Positions 33,136 through 42,119 of a DNA stretch of 64,000 bases are shown here, piece by piece. The notes under the pieces were generated by a model. It made no database searches. It saw only the letters and a program-made list of their open reading frames with translations, and was not told where the DNA came from. Positions within the stretch are counted from its first letter, which is position 1. Every line of letters begins with the position of its first letter. The stretch lies in NCBI GenBank assembly GCA_040754425.1, contig JBFMCR010000040.1, forward strand, positions 1 to 64,000, given 5' to 3'. The DNA is from UBA6918 sp040754425. Its GTDB lineage: Bacteria > Pseudomonadota > Gammaproteobacteria > Burkholderiales > Thiobacillaceae. The translations under genes and the position numbers were made by a program.

Positions 33136-34974
33136 ATGAACATGACCGACATGCAGTTCATGCTTGCCGAACTGCTTGAAATGCGCAAGGTGACGTCGCT
33201 GTTTCAGCCGATCGTGGACATGCGCGAAGGCATGGTGCATGGCTATGAGGCCTTGTCGCGCGGCCCTTCGGACAGTTCGCTGCACTCGCCGCTTGTGCTG
33301 CTGCGCGCGGCCGACCATTTCGGAATGGCCTCAAAGATCGAACGGCTTTGCGTCGAAACCGCTGCCCAGGGCTTCGTGGCGCGCAAACTCACGGGCAAGC
33401 TGTTCATCAATGTGCGGCCGGGGCGGCTGTTCGAGCCTTTCTTCCAGCCGTCTGCGCTGGCCGATTTCCTGGGCTGTGTCGGCCTGGACCCGCGCCGGGT
33501 GGTGCTGGAGATCACCGAAAGCGACCCGGTCTTCGAATACTCCGCGCTGATCCAGGCGGTCGAAGGCCTGCGCGCCGTCGGCATCGAGATCGCCATGGAC
33601 GATCTGGGCGAAGGCTTTTCCAGCCTGCGCCTGTGGTCAGAGCTCAAGCCGAGTTACGTGAAGATCGACAAGCATTTCGTCGCCGGACTGAACCAGGACC
33701 CGGTGAAATTGCAGTTTGTGCGTTCCCTGCAGCAGATCGCCGAGAAATCGCAATCCTTCATCGTTGCCGAAGGCATAGAAATGGCCTCGGAGCTGGCCGT
33801 GGTCAGGGATATCGGCATTGCATTCGGCCAGGGCTACCTGATCGGGCGTCCTGCTGCCATGCCCTCCAGCGTGCCCTCGTCCGAGGCTGTGCAATGCCTG
33901 GCGCAGTCCGCGATCAGCGTTTTTCCCAGGGGCGGCGCGGCACGGCTGCAGCCCGATGCGCGGCGCCTGCTGATCGAGGCGCCATGCGTGGATGCCGGCA
34001 CGCCGAGCGAGCGGGTACTGGAAATCCTGCAGGAGCATGAGGGCTTGCACGCCGTGGCCGTGGTCGAAGACGGCATTCCGGTCGGCATGATCAGCCGACC
34101 TTTCATGCTGGACCGCTTTACCCATTTGTACTCGCGGGAACTGTTCGGCCGCAAGAGCTGCGCCATGTTCATGGACGACGAGCCGCTGGTGGTGGACATC
34201 GGCACGCTCATTTCGGAACTGTCCGAGCTGGTGGTGCGCAAGGGCAAGCAGGCTTTCAGCGACGGCTTCGTGATTACCGAGAACGGCCGCTATCGCGGTC
34301 TCGGATCGGGGTTCGATCTCATGCGCGAGATCACCGACATGCAGGTGGTCGCAGCGCGTTATTCCAATCCGCTGACCCTGCTGCCAGGCAACGTGCCCAT
34401 CCATGAGCATACCGACCGGCTGCTCGCCGCCGGCGTGAGCTTCGTTGCCGCCTATTTCGACCTCGACCATTTCAAGCCCTACAACGACGTTTATGGCTAT
34501 CGCAAGGGCGACGAAATGATACAGCTGCTTGGGCGCCTCATTGCCGGGCAGTGCGATCCCAACCTGGATTTCGTCGGACATATCGGCGGCGACGATTTCA
34601 TCGTGCTGTTTCAAAGCCACGACTGGGAATGGCGCTGCAGGGAGATACTGGATGCGTTCGACGCCTCGCGCTGGTCGCTTTTCCTGCCCGAGCACATCGC
34701 ACGGGGCGGTTATGAAAGCGAGGATCGACGCGGCCACATGGTTTTCCATCCGCTGGTCGTGCTCTCGATCGGCGCAGTACCCGTACATCAGGACTGCTTT
34801 CAGCAGCATCTGGAGGTGGAACGTGCCGCTTCCCTGGCCAAGAAAATGGCCAAAAAAACCGAGGGCAGCAGCCTGTTCATCGAGCGGCGTTGTGCGGGCA
34901 GGGAACCGGGAAGGGCATGCGACTGGCTCGAGGAGGCTGAAGCCTTGCATGAAGCGAAAGCGCTGACTGATTGA
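33136..34974 (+). CDS. EAL and GGDEF protein with CBS-like middle part (c-di-GMP turnover)
   Basis: A 612-residue protein from ATG 33136. The EAL domain (residues 1-250) has YEALSRG, ITES, DDLGEG, KIDKH and AEGIE, so the main catalytic residues of a c-di-GMP phosphodiesterase are kept. A central 130-residue section (EGLHAVAVVEDGIPVGMI) resembles a CBS pair. The C-terminal GGDEF domain has GGDDF instead of GGDEF/GGEEF, so cyclase activity is doubtful. No membrane segment is visible. It stands alone between clpA and rfbB. Confidence 0.88.
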   Translation: MNMTDMQFMLAELLEMRKVTSLFQPIVDMREGMVHGYEALSRGPSDSSLHSPLVLLRAADHFGMASKIERLCVETAAQGFVARKLTGKLFINVRPGRLFEPFFQPSALADFLGCVGLDPRRVVLEITESDPVFEYSALIQAVEGLRAVGIEIAMDDLGEGFSSLRLWSELKPSYVKIDKHFVAGLNQDPVKLQFVRSLQQIAEKSQSFIVAEGIEMASELAVVRDIGIAFGQGYLIGRPAAMPSSVPSSEAVQCLAQSAISVFPRGGAARLQPDARRLLIEAPCVDAGTPSERVLEILQEHEGLHAVAVVEDGIPVGMISRPFMLDRFTHLYSRELFGRKSCAMFMDDEPLVVDIGTLISELSELVVRKGKQAFSDGFVITENGRYRGLGSGFDLMREITDMQVVAARYSNPLTLLPGNVPIHEHTDRLLAAGVSFVAAYFDLDHFKPYNDVYGYRKGDEMIQLLGRLIAGQCDPNLDFVGHIGGDDFIVLFQSHDWEWRCREILDAFDASRWSLFLPEHIARGGYESEDRRGHMVFHPLVVLSIGAVPVHQDCFQQHLEVERAASLAKKMAKKTEGSSLFIERRCAGREPGRACDWLEEAEALHEAKALTD

Positions 34975-35116
34975 CCGCGCCTGATGTCCGGCACCATGAC
35001 CGGGTTTTCCGCTCTGGTCTGCAAATGGGGTAAAATGCGGCTCCGAAACCGTATTTTTCCCGCCATCCCCGCTCTGGCGGATGGATTGAAAACAAAAAAC
35101 CCGAACAGACCCCATC

Positions 35117-36178
35117 ATGATTCTTGTCACAGGCGGCGCCGGGTTTATCGGCGCGAATTTTGTTTTGGAATGGCTCGCCCGCACCGGCGAGCCCGTCGTC
35201 AATCTGGACAAGCTCACTTACGCCGGCAATCTCGCCAGCCTGGAAAGCATCAAGGATGATGCCCGGCACGTGTTCGTGCAGGGCGACATCGGCGACCGCG
35301 CACTGGTGGAAAAGCTGCTGGCCGAGCACAAGCCGCGCGCGGTGATCAACTTCGCCGCCGAAAGCCACGTCGACCGCTCCATCCACGGCCCGGCCGATTT
35401 CATCGAGACCAACGTCGTCGGCACCTTCAACCTGCTGGAAGCCGTGCGCGCCTGGTGGGGCGGGCTGGAGGGGGAGGCCAAAGCCGGTTTCCGTTTCCTG
35501 CACGTTTCCACCGACGAGGTATACGGCTCGTTGGGTCCCAACGACCCGGCGTTTTCGGAAACTACGCCCTATGCGCCCAACAGCCCCTACTCGGCGTCGA
35601 AGGCGGCATCCGACCATCTGGTGCGCGCCTACCACCACACCTATGGCCTGCCGGTGCTGACCACCAACTGCTCCAACAACTACGGTCCCTACCAGTTCCC
35701 GGAAAAGCTGATCCCCTTGGTGATCCACAACGCCATTTCCGGCAAGCCGCTGCCCATCTACGGCGACGGCAGCAACATCCGCGACTGGCTGTACGTCACC
35801 GACCATTGCCTGGCCATCATGACCGTGCTGGAAAAGGGCAGGCCGGGCGAGACCTACAACGTGGGCGGCAACAACGAAAAGACCAACCTGGAAGTGGTCA
35901 AGACCATCTGCGCCATTCTCGACGAACTGCACCCGAGCTCGCCGGTGACGCCGCACGAGAAGCTCATCACCTTCGTGAAAGACCGTCCCGGCCATGACGC
36001 GCGTTATGCCATCAACTCTTCCAAGATCCAAAACGAGCTGGGCTGGCGTCCGCAAGAGAGCTTCGACACCGGCATCCGCAAGACCGTGGCCTGGTATCTG
36101 GCAAACGGAGAGTGGGTGGCGAACGTGGTTAGCGGGGCATATCGGGAGTGGGTGGGACGGAATTATGGTGACAGGTGA
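35117..36178 (+). CDS. rfbB: dTDP-glucose 4,6-dehydratase
   Basis: A 353-residue protein from ATG 35117. The NAD motif is GGAGFIGANF; the catalytic segment STDEVYG and YSASKAA (YxxxK) are present. It carries out the second step of dTDP-L-rhamnose synthesis. The stop codon TGA (36176-36178) lies inside the second unit of the heptamer repeat. Its C-terminal residues NYGDR are partly encoded by that repeat. Confidence 0.97.
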   Translation: MILVTGGAGFIGANFVLEWLARTGEPVVNLDKLTYAGNLASLESIKDDARHVFVQGDIGDRALVEKLLAEHKPRAVINFAAESHVDRSIHGPADFIETNVVGTFNLLEAVRAWWGGLEGEAKAGFRFLHVSTDEVYGSLGPNDPAFSETTPYAPNSPYSASKAASDHLVRAYHHTYGLPVLTTNCSNNYGPYQFPEKLIPLVIHNAISGKPLPIYGDGSNIRDWLYVTDHCLAIMTVLEKGRPGETYNVGGNNEKTNLEVVKTICAILDELHPSSPVTPHEKLITFVKDRPGHDARYAINSSKIQNELGWRPQESFDTGIRKTVAWYLANGEWVANVVSGAYREWVGRNYGDR

Positions 36179-36236
36179 CGGGTGACGGGTGACGGGTGAC
36201 GGGTGACGGGTGACGGGTGACGGGTGACGGGTGACG
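36167..36236. repeat. Ten tandem copies of a 7-bp unit (GGTGACG)
   Basis: Ten units of GGTGACG (the first is GGTGACA) run without interruption from the end of rfbB to the ATG of the S23-type gene. The reverse complement of the same unit flanks the gene on its other side at 36603-36644. Confidence 0.97.
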
Positions 36237-36593
36237 ATGGCTGGCGGGCATAGGGAGTTGCTGGCGTGGCAGGAGAGCATGGTCTTGGTCAAGCTTGTCT
36301 ATGAATTGACGGCGGCTTTCCCGAAGGAAGAGTTGTATGGGTTGACCAGTCAGCTACGCCGTGCTGCGGTTTCGATTCCATCGAACATTGCAGAAGGCGC
36401 TGCCCGTAACGGTGACAGGGAGTTTCATCAATTTCTTGCGATCGCACGAGGTTCGCTGGCGGAACTCGAAACCCAGATGCTGCTGGCCGAACAGCTTGGT
36501 TATCTCGCAAAGGGCACGTTGCCAACCGGCCAAATGGAACGACTATTCAAATTGATCAGCGGATTGATGAATTCACTTCAAGGAAACAACTGA
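36237..36593 (+). CDS. Four-helix-bundle protein of the S23 (23S rRNA intervening-sequence) family
   Basis: A 118-residue protein from ATG 36237. The family pattern is clear: ELLAWQESMVLVKLVYELT, FPKEELYGLTSQLRRAAVSIPSNIAEGAAR and LAIARGSLAELETQ. S23-type proteins form pentameric helical bundles. Some are encoded inside rRNA intervening sequences, and the role of the others is unclear. Here the gene is wedged between rfbB and rfbA and bounded by inverted heptamer arrays, which suggests insertion as a small mobile unit. The TGA overlaps the rfbA ATG. Confidence 0.9.
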   Translation: MAGGHRELLAWQESMVLVKLVYELTAAFPKEELYGLTSQLRRAAVSIPSNIAEGAARNGDREFHQFLAIARGSLAELETQMLLAEQLGYLAKGTLPTGQMERLFKLISGLMNSLQGNN

Positions 36594-37522
36594 TGACAGA
36601 CCCGTCACCCGTCACCCGTCACCCGCCACTCGCCACTCGCCAACAACGCAAAGGCATCATCCTCGCCGGCGGCTCGGGCACCCGGCTCTACCCGGTCACC
36701 CAGACAATTTCCAAGCAGCTCTTGCCGGTGTACGACAAGCCCATGGTGTATTACCCGCTGTCCACGCTGATGCTGGCCGGCATCCGCGACATCCTCTTGA
36801 TTTCCACGCCGCAGGATACGCCGCGCTTCGAGCAGCTATTGGGCGACGGCAGCCAGTGGGGCATCAGCATCCGCTATGCGGTACAGCCTGCGCCCGAGGG
36901 TCTGGCGCAGGCCTTCATCATCGGCGAGGAATTCCTCGCCGGCGCGCCCAGTGCGCTGGTGCTGGGCGACAACATCTTCTACGGCCACGACATGGCCAAC
37001 GACTTGAAGCGTGCCGACGCCAGGACCGTCGGCGCCAGCGTGTTCGCCTATCCGGTACACGACCCCGAACGCTACGGCGTGGTGGAATTCGACAGGCAGG
37101 GCCGCGCCATCAGCCTGGAAGAAAAGCCCAAGGCGCCGAAATCGCGCTACGCCGTGACCGGCCTGTATTTCTACGACAACCGCGTGGTGGACATCAGCAA
37201 GAACCTCAAGCCTTCGCTGCGCGGCGAACTGGAGATCACCGACGTCAACCGCCAGTATCTGGAGTGGAATGAGCTCGACGTCCAGGTCATGGGCCGCGGC
37301 CAGGCCTGGCTCGACACCGGCACGCATGAATCGCTGCTGGAAGCGGCGCACTTCATCGAGACCATCGAACGTCGCCAGGGCCTGAAGATCGCCTGCCCCG
37401 AGGAAATCGCCTATCGCCTGGGCTTCATCGACGCCGAGCAGGTCGAGCGCCTGGCAGCGCCGCTGGCGAAAAACGGTTACGGCCAGTACCTCTTGGCTTT
37501 GCTCAAAGAACAGATTTTCTAG
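36593..37522 (+). CDS. rfbA: Glucose-1-phosphate thymidylyltransferase
   Basis: A 309-residue protein. The nucleotide-binding motif GGSGTRLYP follows KGIILA. The family normally starts at about KGIILAGG, whereas here 18 extra residues (MTDPSPVTRHPPLATRQQ) come from the heptamer array. It catalyses the first step of dTDP-rhamnose synthesis. The translation start at ATG 36593 overlaps the S23 stop codon. An internal start nearer the conserved region is possible, but none with a better ribosome site is seen. Confidence 0.95.
   Translation: MTDPSPVTRHPPLATRQQRKGIILAGGSGTRLYPVTQTISKQLLPVYDKPMVYYPLSTLMLAGIRDILLISTPQDTPRFEQLLGDGSQWGISIRYAVQPAPEGLAQAFIIGEEFLAGAPSALVLGDNIFYGHDMANDLKRADARTVGASVFAYPVHDPERYGVVEFDRQGRAISLEEKPKAPKSRYAVTGLYFYDNRVVDISKNLKPSLRGELEITDVNRQYLEWNELDVQVMGRGQAWLDTGTHESLLEAAHFIETIERRQGLKIACPEEIAYRLGFIDAEQVERLAAPLAKNGYGQYLLALLKEQIF
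36603..36644. repeat. Heptamer array in opposite orientation within the rfbA start
   Basis: Three CGTCACC units followed by three degenerate units (CGCCACT, CGCCACT, CGCCAAC). CGTCACC is the reverse complement of the GGTGACG unit at 36167-36236. The array encodes the non-conserved N-terminus of RfbA. Confidence 0.9.
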
Positions 37523-37524
37523 AC

Positions 37525-38067
37525 ATGGAAAAGATCGCCACAGCCATACCCGACGTGTTCATGATCGCGCCGAAAGTGTTCGGCGACGACCGAGGCTTCT
37601 TCCTGGAAAGCTACAATCGCCGCACCATGGCATCGCTCGGCATCGACCATGATTTCGTCCAGGACAATCATTCGCGCTCAGGCCGCGGCGTGCTGCGCGG
37701 GCTGCACTACCAGGTCAAACAGACGCAGGGCAAGCTGGTGCGCGTGGTGGCAGGGGAAATCTTCGACGTGGCCGTCGACATCCGCCGCTCTTCCCCGACC
37801 TTCGGCCGGTGGGTAGGCATGACCCTGTCCGCCGAGAACAAGCGCATGGCCTGGGTGCCGCCCGGTTTCGCGCACGGCTTCTATGTCACTTCCGATTACG
37901 CCGAGGTGCTGTACAAGGCCACCGACTACTACGCGCCGGAGCACGAGCGTTCCATGCTGTGGAACGATCCGGCGCTCGGCATCGAATGGCCGCTTTTTGG
38001 CGAGCCGCTCTTGTCCGGCAAGGACCGCAAAGGCCTGCCGCTGAACGAAGCCGAGGTGTTCGCATGA
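37525..38067 (+). CDS. rfbC: dTDP-4-dehydrorhamnose 3,5-epimerase
   Basis: A 180-residue protein from ATG 37525. Key segments are FFLESYNRR, VQDNHSRSGRGVLRGLHYQ with the catalytic His, and PPGFAHGFYV. It follows rfbA directly and overlaps rfbD by four bases (ATGA). Confidence 0.97.
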   Translation: MEKIATAIPDVFMIAPKVFGDDRGFFLESYNRRTMASLGIDHDFVQDNHSRSGRGVLRGLHYQVKQTQGKLVRVVAGEIFDVAVDIRRSSPTFGRWVGMTLSAENKRMAWVPPGFAHGFYVTSDYAEVLYKATDYYAPEHERSMLWNDPALGIEWPLFGEPLLSGKDRKGLPLNEAEVFA

Positions 38068-38945
38068 GAACCATCCTGCTCACAGGCGCGAGCGGCCAGG
38101 TGGGCTGGGAGCTAGAGCGCACGCTGGCAAGCCTTGGCCGCGTGGTCGCCCCCGGCCATGCCGAGTTCGATCTCGCCCGCCCGGAGACACTGGCCGCAGC
38201 CGTGCGCAGGATCAGGCCCGACCTCATCGTCAATCCCGCAGCCTACACCGCGGTGGACAAGGCCGAATCCGAGGAGGAACTGGCCTATGCCGTCAATGCC
38301 GAAGCGCCGCTGGCGCTGGCCAAGGAAGCGAGGCGCCTGGGCATCACGCTCGTGCATTACTCCACCGACTACGTGTTCGACGGCGCCAAGCTCGATGCCT
38401 ACACCGAGGAGGACGAGCCGCATCCGCTGGGCGTGTACGGTGCGAGCAAGCTTGCCGGCGAAGAACTGGTGGGCGCGAGCGGGGCGGATCATCTGATTTT
38501 GCGCACGAGTTGGGTGTATGCCGCGCGCGGCAGGAATTTCCTGCTCACCATGCAGCGGCTTGCACGCGAACGCGACAAGCTCTCCGTGGTGGCCGACCAG
38601 TTCGGCGCGCCCACCTGGGCGCGCAGCATCGCCGAGGCCACCGCACAGATGCTGGCGCTGTGGCTTGCACCCGGCGCCACGGCGGAAGACCGCAAGCGTC
38701 TGTCCGGCGTGTACCACATGACATGCGGCGGCCGCACCAGTTGGCATGGATTTGCCGAGGCGATTCTTGAAAACATGCAGGCGCGCGGGGAAAAAATTCC
38801 CGCACTGAAGGCGATTTCCACGGCGGAATACCCCACGCCTGCGCAACGCCCGGCCAACTCCGTGCTCTCGAATGAAAAGCTCGAACTGAGCTTCGGCATC
38901 CGCATGCCGGAATGGGATGCGGCACTGGCACTGTGTCTTGCCTGA
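38064..38945 (+). CDS. rfbD: dTDP-4-dehydrorhamnose reductase
   Basis: A 293-residue protein from ATG 38064. The NAD(P) motif is TGASGQVGWEL; NPAAYTAVDKAE and STDYVFDG are typical of RmlD/RfbD, and the catalytic YGASK is present. It makes dTDP-L-rhamnose, a likely substrate for the RgpF-type protein and glycosyltransferases of the island. Confidence 0.97.
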   Translation: MRTILLTGASGQVGWELERTLASLGRVVAPGHAEFDLARPETLAAAVRRIRPDLIVNPAAYTAVDKAESEEELAYAVNAEAPLALAKEARRLGITLVHYSTDYVFDGAKLDAYTEEDEPHPLGVYGASKLAGEELVGASGADHLILRTSWVYAARGRNFLLTMQRLARERDKLSVVADQFGAPTWARSIAEATAQMLALWLAPGATAEDRKRLSGVYHMTCGGRTSWHGFAEAILENMQARGEKIPALKAISTAEYPTPAQRPANSVLSNEKLELSFGIRMPEWDAALALCLA

Positions 38946-39012
38946 CGCGCCGTTCGGGCCAGTCAGCTTGATCGAATCAGGCGAAAAAAGAGCAATCAAA
39001 GCGCCGGCGTGC

Positions 39013-39041
39013 TTGACCGAAACCCGCATACTGTCTAGAAT
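39013..39041 (+). promoter_or_regulatory. Sigma-70-type promoter of the tRNA-Asn gene
   Basis: TTGACC (39013-39018), 17 bases, TAGAAT (39036-39041). It is 14 bases upstream of the tRNA 5' end. Confidence 0.8.
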
Positions 39042-39055
39042 GCGCGCTTTCCTGT

Positions 39056-39131
39056 TCCCCGATAGCTCAGTCGGTAGAGCGACGGACTGTTAATCCGCAG
39101 GTCCCTGGTTCGAGCCCAGGTCGGGGAGCCA
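39056..39131 (+). tRNA. tRNA-Asn (anticodon GTT), CCA encoded
   Basis: The acceptor arms TCCCCGA and TCGGGGA pair. The D-loop is AGCTCAGTCGGTAGAGC, the anticodon loop is CTGTTAATC giving GUU, and the T-arm contains GGTTCGAGCC. The 3' end GCCA is encoded. All arms match the bacterial tRNA-Asn consensus. Confidence 0.98.
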
Positions 39132-39140
39132 AGAAACACC

Positions 39141-39170
39141 AAGGCTTGCAGAAATGCAGGCCTTTTTTAT
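39141..39170 (+). terminator. Rho-independent terminator after tRNA-Asn
   Basis: AAGGCTTGCA and TGCAGGCCTT pair around a GAAA loop with one G-U pair, followed by six T residues. It lies ten bases after the tRNA CCA. Confidence 0.9.
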
Positions 39171-39230
39171 TTCTCAGCCACCGTAGCCAGATCGTAGCCA
39201 GCCACCAAACCACCCAGGCGTGACGCAGAT

Positions 39231-39256
39231 AAAGCCCGCACAGATGCGGGCTTTTT
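39231..39256. terminator. Hairpin between the tRNA and the convergent GGDEF gene
   Basis: AAAGCCCGCA and TGCGGGCTTT pair around CAGA, followed by T residues on the plus strand. It overlaps the stop codon of the leftward GGDEF gene and probably ends transcription from both sides. Confidence 0.75.
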
Positions 39257-40887
39257 CATGGATTCTGATTCATGTAAGGCTGGTATACGCGCGCGTGTTC
39301 CCGGCTCTCGTGCTTGGCGTAGTACATGGCGTAGTCGGCGTGGCGGGAGAGTTCGATTTCGTTGTCGCCGTGTTCGGGGAACATGGCGATGCCGATGCTT
39401 ACGGCGACGGACAGAATCTTGTCGTCCATGACGATCGGCTGGCACAGGGCGTGGTGGATTTTGCCCGCCACCCGCAGCGCGGCCGCTTCGTTTTCCACAT
39501 CCTTCAGCAGCACGGTGAACTCGTCGCCGCCGATGCGGCCTACCGAATCGGATTTGCGCACGCATCCCTGCAGGCGCTTGGCGACGACCTGCAGCACGCG
39601 GTCTCCGGTTTCGTGCCCGTAGTTGTCGTTGATGGGCTTGAACCTGTCGAGGTCGAGGAACATCACGGCAAGTTTCTGCCGGGCGCGCCGGGCGTGCAGG
39701 ATGGCCTGCTTCATGCGGTCGGAGAACAGCATGCGATTGGGCAGGTCGGTCAGCGCATCGTATTGCGCCATGTGGCGGATGCGGTCTTCGGCCTGCTTGC
39801 GCTCGGTGATGTCGCGCGCTGCGGCAAACAGGCCTATGACCTCGCCCGCGTCGTTGCGATAGGTGCTGGCGTTGAACAGCGCGTGTGTGACGTGGCCATC
39901 CCGGTGGCGCAGGGACAGCGGGTAGTCGGTGACGAAGCCCTCGGCAAAGGCTTTTCTGAACCATTTGCGCGCACTGTCCTGGTCGGTGACATAGGCGGCG
40001 AAATCCGTGCCAATGAGTTTTTCGCGGCTGAGGCCGGTCGCTTTTTCGGTGGCATGGTTGACGTCGGTGATCCTGCCTTCCGGGCTGATGACCAGCAACG
40101 GATCGAGGTTGGCCTCGATCAGGCTGCGGGTGTAGCGCGATGCGGCGCGCAGGTCGCGTTCGTTCTTTTCCAGCGCATCCAGCATGCGGTTGAAGCTGTC
40201 GGCGAGGCGGTTGACTTCGTCATTGCCTTCGCCGACGTTCGCACGCACGCTGAAGTCTCCCTTCTGTACGCCGTCCGCAACCCTGGCCAGCGAGCCGAGG
40301 CGGGCCGCCAGCCGATTCGCGATGAGCGTGGCGGCCGCAAAAGCGAGCAGGGTGAACAGGACGGAAAACACGCCCAGGCGAACCATCACGCCGCGCATCT
40401 GGGCAATGATGCGATCGCGCCCGAACGCCACGCGCGCCCAGCCGATGTGGCGCTGTCCCGCCATCACCGGCACGGCGACATCGACCATGGTCTCGGTGTT
40501 GATGAGGAAACGGCTTCTGGGCGGGGCGTGCTCGAGCGAACGACTGGTGGCGTCGGTCAGGAACAGGCCGGTTTTCTCCTCGTCGCTGTGTGCCAGCACA
40601 CGCCCGCTGCGGGAGAGGAGCATGGCATGGCGCAATTCCGGATAGGCGTCGAAGGCGTGGATGACTTCCTGCATGCCCGCCACGTCATTGGCCAGCACCC
40701 AGGAGCGCGAGCTGACCGCAAGCGACTGCGCCAGGCCCAGTGCGGCATGGTTGCTTTCCTTGTGCAGCGACTCCCTTTCGATGTACGCCATGTAGCTGAT
40801 GAAGGCGGCAATCAGCAGAAAGAAGCCGAGCACGAAGACGACGATGATCTGCCGCCGGAGCGAGCATTTTCGCGGGAAATCGAACAA
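39256..40887 (-). CDS. Membrane-bound HAMP-PAS-GGDEF diguanylate cyclase
   Basis: About 543 residues from a TTG at 40887, chosen by alignment with the twin sensor at 42116. An ATG at 41130 gives a longer, non-coding-like N-terminus. Order: membrane helix (QIIVVFVLGFFLLIAAF), periplasmic sensor with SSRSWVLANDVAG, second helix, HAMP, PAS and GGDEF. The GGDEF motif is intact, and an RxxD inhibitory site (RKSD) precedes it by five residues. It should make c-di-GMP in response to a periplasmic signal. The sensor half is a close relative of the kinase at 42116. The two are divergent, with the PhnD-like gene between them. Confidence 0.85.
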   Translation of the reverse strand: MFDFPRKCSLRRQIIVVFVLGFFLLIAAFISYMAYIERESLHKESNHAALGLAQSLAVSSRSWVLANDVAGMQEVIHAFDAYPELRHAMLLSRSGRVLAHSDEEKTGLFLTDATSRSLEHAPPRSRFLINTETMVDVAVPVMAGQRHIGWARVAFGRDRIIAQMRGVMVRLGVFSVLFTLLAFAAATLIANRLAARLGSLARVADGVQKGDFSVRANVGEGNDEVNRLADSFNRMLDALEKNERDLRAASRYTRSLIEANLDPLLVISPEGRITDVNHATEKATGLSREKLIGTDFAAYVTDQDSARKWFRKAFAEGFVTDYPLSLRHRDGHVTHALFNASTYRNDAGEVIGLFAAARDITERKQAEDRIRHMAQYDALTDLPNRMLFSDRMKQAILHARRARQKLAVMFLDLDRFKPINDNYGHETGDRVLQVVAKRLQGCVRKSDSVGRIGGDEFTVLLKDVENEAAALRVAGKIHHALCQPIVMDDKILSVAVSIGIAMFPEHGDNEIELSRHADYAMYYAKHESREHARVYQPYMNQNP

Positions 40888-41210
40888 GGACTTGATCTCG
40901 GACTCCTGGGCGGTTCGATATTTGCGGGCGCCTGTTCCCGGCGGCCGGCCTTGTCGATGCAGGGCCGGCAGGCTAAGGGCAAGGCGTGTGTTGTGGTGGT
41001 CTTGCTGACGGTTTTGGGAAATAAATCGGGCACAGAAGCGACTAGCGGTTTTCTGCGCGGCTAAACATATCCTTAATTTGGCTAAGCTAATAACATGGGG
41101 CTCAGGGTGAATTATCCGATATTTCTGCATGATTTCGGCGGAGGAAGCCGGTTTCCGGGTTGGCCGGCGGAGGGGTGCAGGTTTCCTGTGATGGGTTCTG
41201 GAGGAAGTGG
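40888..41210. other. Intergenic region between the GGDEF gene and the PhnD-like gene
   Basis: Divergent promoter region without a supported gene. Near 41060-41100 it is AT-rich (ACATATCCTTAATTTGGC, TAAGCTAATAAC). A GGAGGAAG ribosome site occurs just before ATG 41211. No clear -35/-10 pair could be fixed by eye. Confidence 0.45.
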
Positions 41211-42119
41211 ATGAAAAGGCTGTTGCTTGGTTTCCTGGCCATTGTTCTGGCGGCGTGCGGACGCGGCAGCGAAGACGAGGCCGGTTTGCCCCGGTACGGT
41301 GCGCATGAAGCCGGGCAGGGCAGGACATACGTGTTCGCCATCCATCCGCTCCACAATCCGGTACGGCTGTTCGAGATGTACGGGCCGCTCATCGACTATC
41401 TTAACCGCAATATCTCCGGCGCGACCTTCCGGCTGGAGGCTTCGCGCAATTACGAGGAGTTCGACAGGAAGCTCTACGGGCGCAAGCCGGATTTTGCGCT
41501 GCCCAATCCCTACCAGACCTTGAATTCACTCCGGCATGGCTATCACGTCATTGCCAAAATGGGAGACGACGCGCGCTTTACCGGCATCATCCTGGTCAGG
41601 CGCGACAGCGGCATCCGCGAGGTGGCCGATCTCAAGGGCAAGAAGGTTTCCTATCCGGCGCGCACGGCGCTGGCGGCCACCATGATGCCGCAGTACTTCC
41701 TGCATGCCCATGGCCTCGACGTCAACCGCGACATCGAGAACCTATACGTCGGTTCGCAGGAATCCTCGATCATGAACGTGTATCTGGGCAACGTCGCGGC
41801 TGGCGCGACCTGGCTGCTGCCCTGGCTGGAGTTCCAGCGGGAGCAGACCGAGAAGGCGCGCGAACTGGAGGTCAAGTGGGAAACCGAGCCGCTCATCAAC
41901 AACGGCGTGGTGGCTCGGGACGACGTTCCGCCAGAGCTGGCCCGGCAGGTCGCGCACCTGCTCGACACCCTGCACACCACCGAGGAAGGCCGGGCCATGC
42001 TGGAACGCATGCAGCTTTCGCGGTTTGAGTTGGCGGACGACAGCAGCTATCGTGTGATCGAGGATTTCCTGCGCAACTTCAGCGTAAACGTGCGTCCGCT
42101 GGACGTGGATGCCGAATGA
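41211..42119 (+). CDS. PhnD-like substrate-binding lipoprotein
   Basis: A 302-residue protein from ATG 41211. The signal peptide ends in the lipobox LAAC, so it should be lipid-anchored. The body has PhnD/periplasmic-binding features: FALPNPYQTLNS, ILVRRDSGIREVADLKGKKVSYP and AATMMPQYFLHAHG. Such proteins usually belong to ABC importers, but no permease or ATPase lies nearby. The ATG of the sensor kinase overlaps its stop (ATGA), so it probably hands a bound ligand to the sensor domains instead (inference). Confidence 0.85.
   Translation: MKRLLLGFLAIVLAACGRGSEDEAGLPRYGAHEAGQGRTYVFAIHPLHNPVRLFEMYGPLIDYLNRNISGATFRLEASRNYEEFDRKLYGRKPDFALPNPYQTLNSLRHGYHVIAKMGDDARFTGIILVRRDSGIREVADLKGKKVSYPARTALAATMMPQYFLHAHGLDVNRDIENLYVGSQESSIMNVYLGNVAAGATWLLPWLEFQREQTEKARELEVKWETEPLINNGVVARDDVPPELARQVAHLLDTLHTTEEGRAMLERMQLSRFELADDSSYRVIEDFLRNFSVNVRPLDVDAE

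Noticed and set aside
32943..33179. Short protein-coding gene before the EAL gene
   Set aside because: No ribosome site, no recognisable domain, and it overlaps the EAL start. Its composition looks like read-through of intergenic repeat sequence.
36167..36236. CRISPR-like array
   Set aside because: The unit is 7 bp with no spacers, so it is a simple tandem repeat, not CRISPR. No cas gene is nearby.
39131..39260. Possible phage or island attachment site at the 3' end of tRNA-Asn
   Set aside because: There is no duplicate of the tRNA 3' end, no integrase, and the tRNA is followed by a normal terminator. The short direct repeat GTAGCCAG (39183 and 39194) is too short to serve as evidence.
40888..41328. 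N-terminal extension of the GGDEF protein to ATG 41130 or beyond
   Set aside because: The extra residues look non-coding and do not match the twin sensor protein at 42116, which starts shortly before its first membrane helix.
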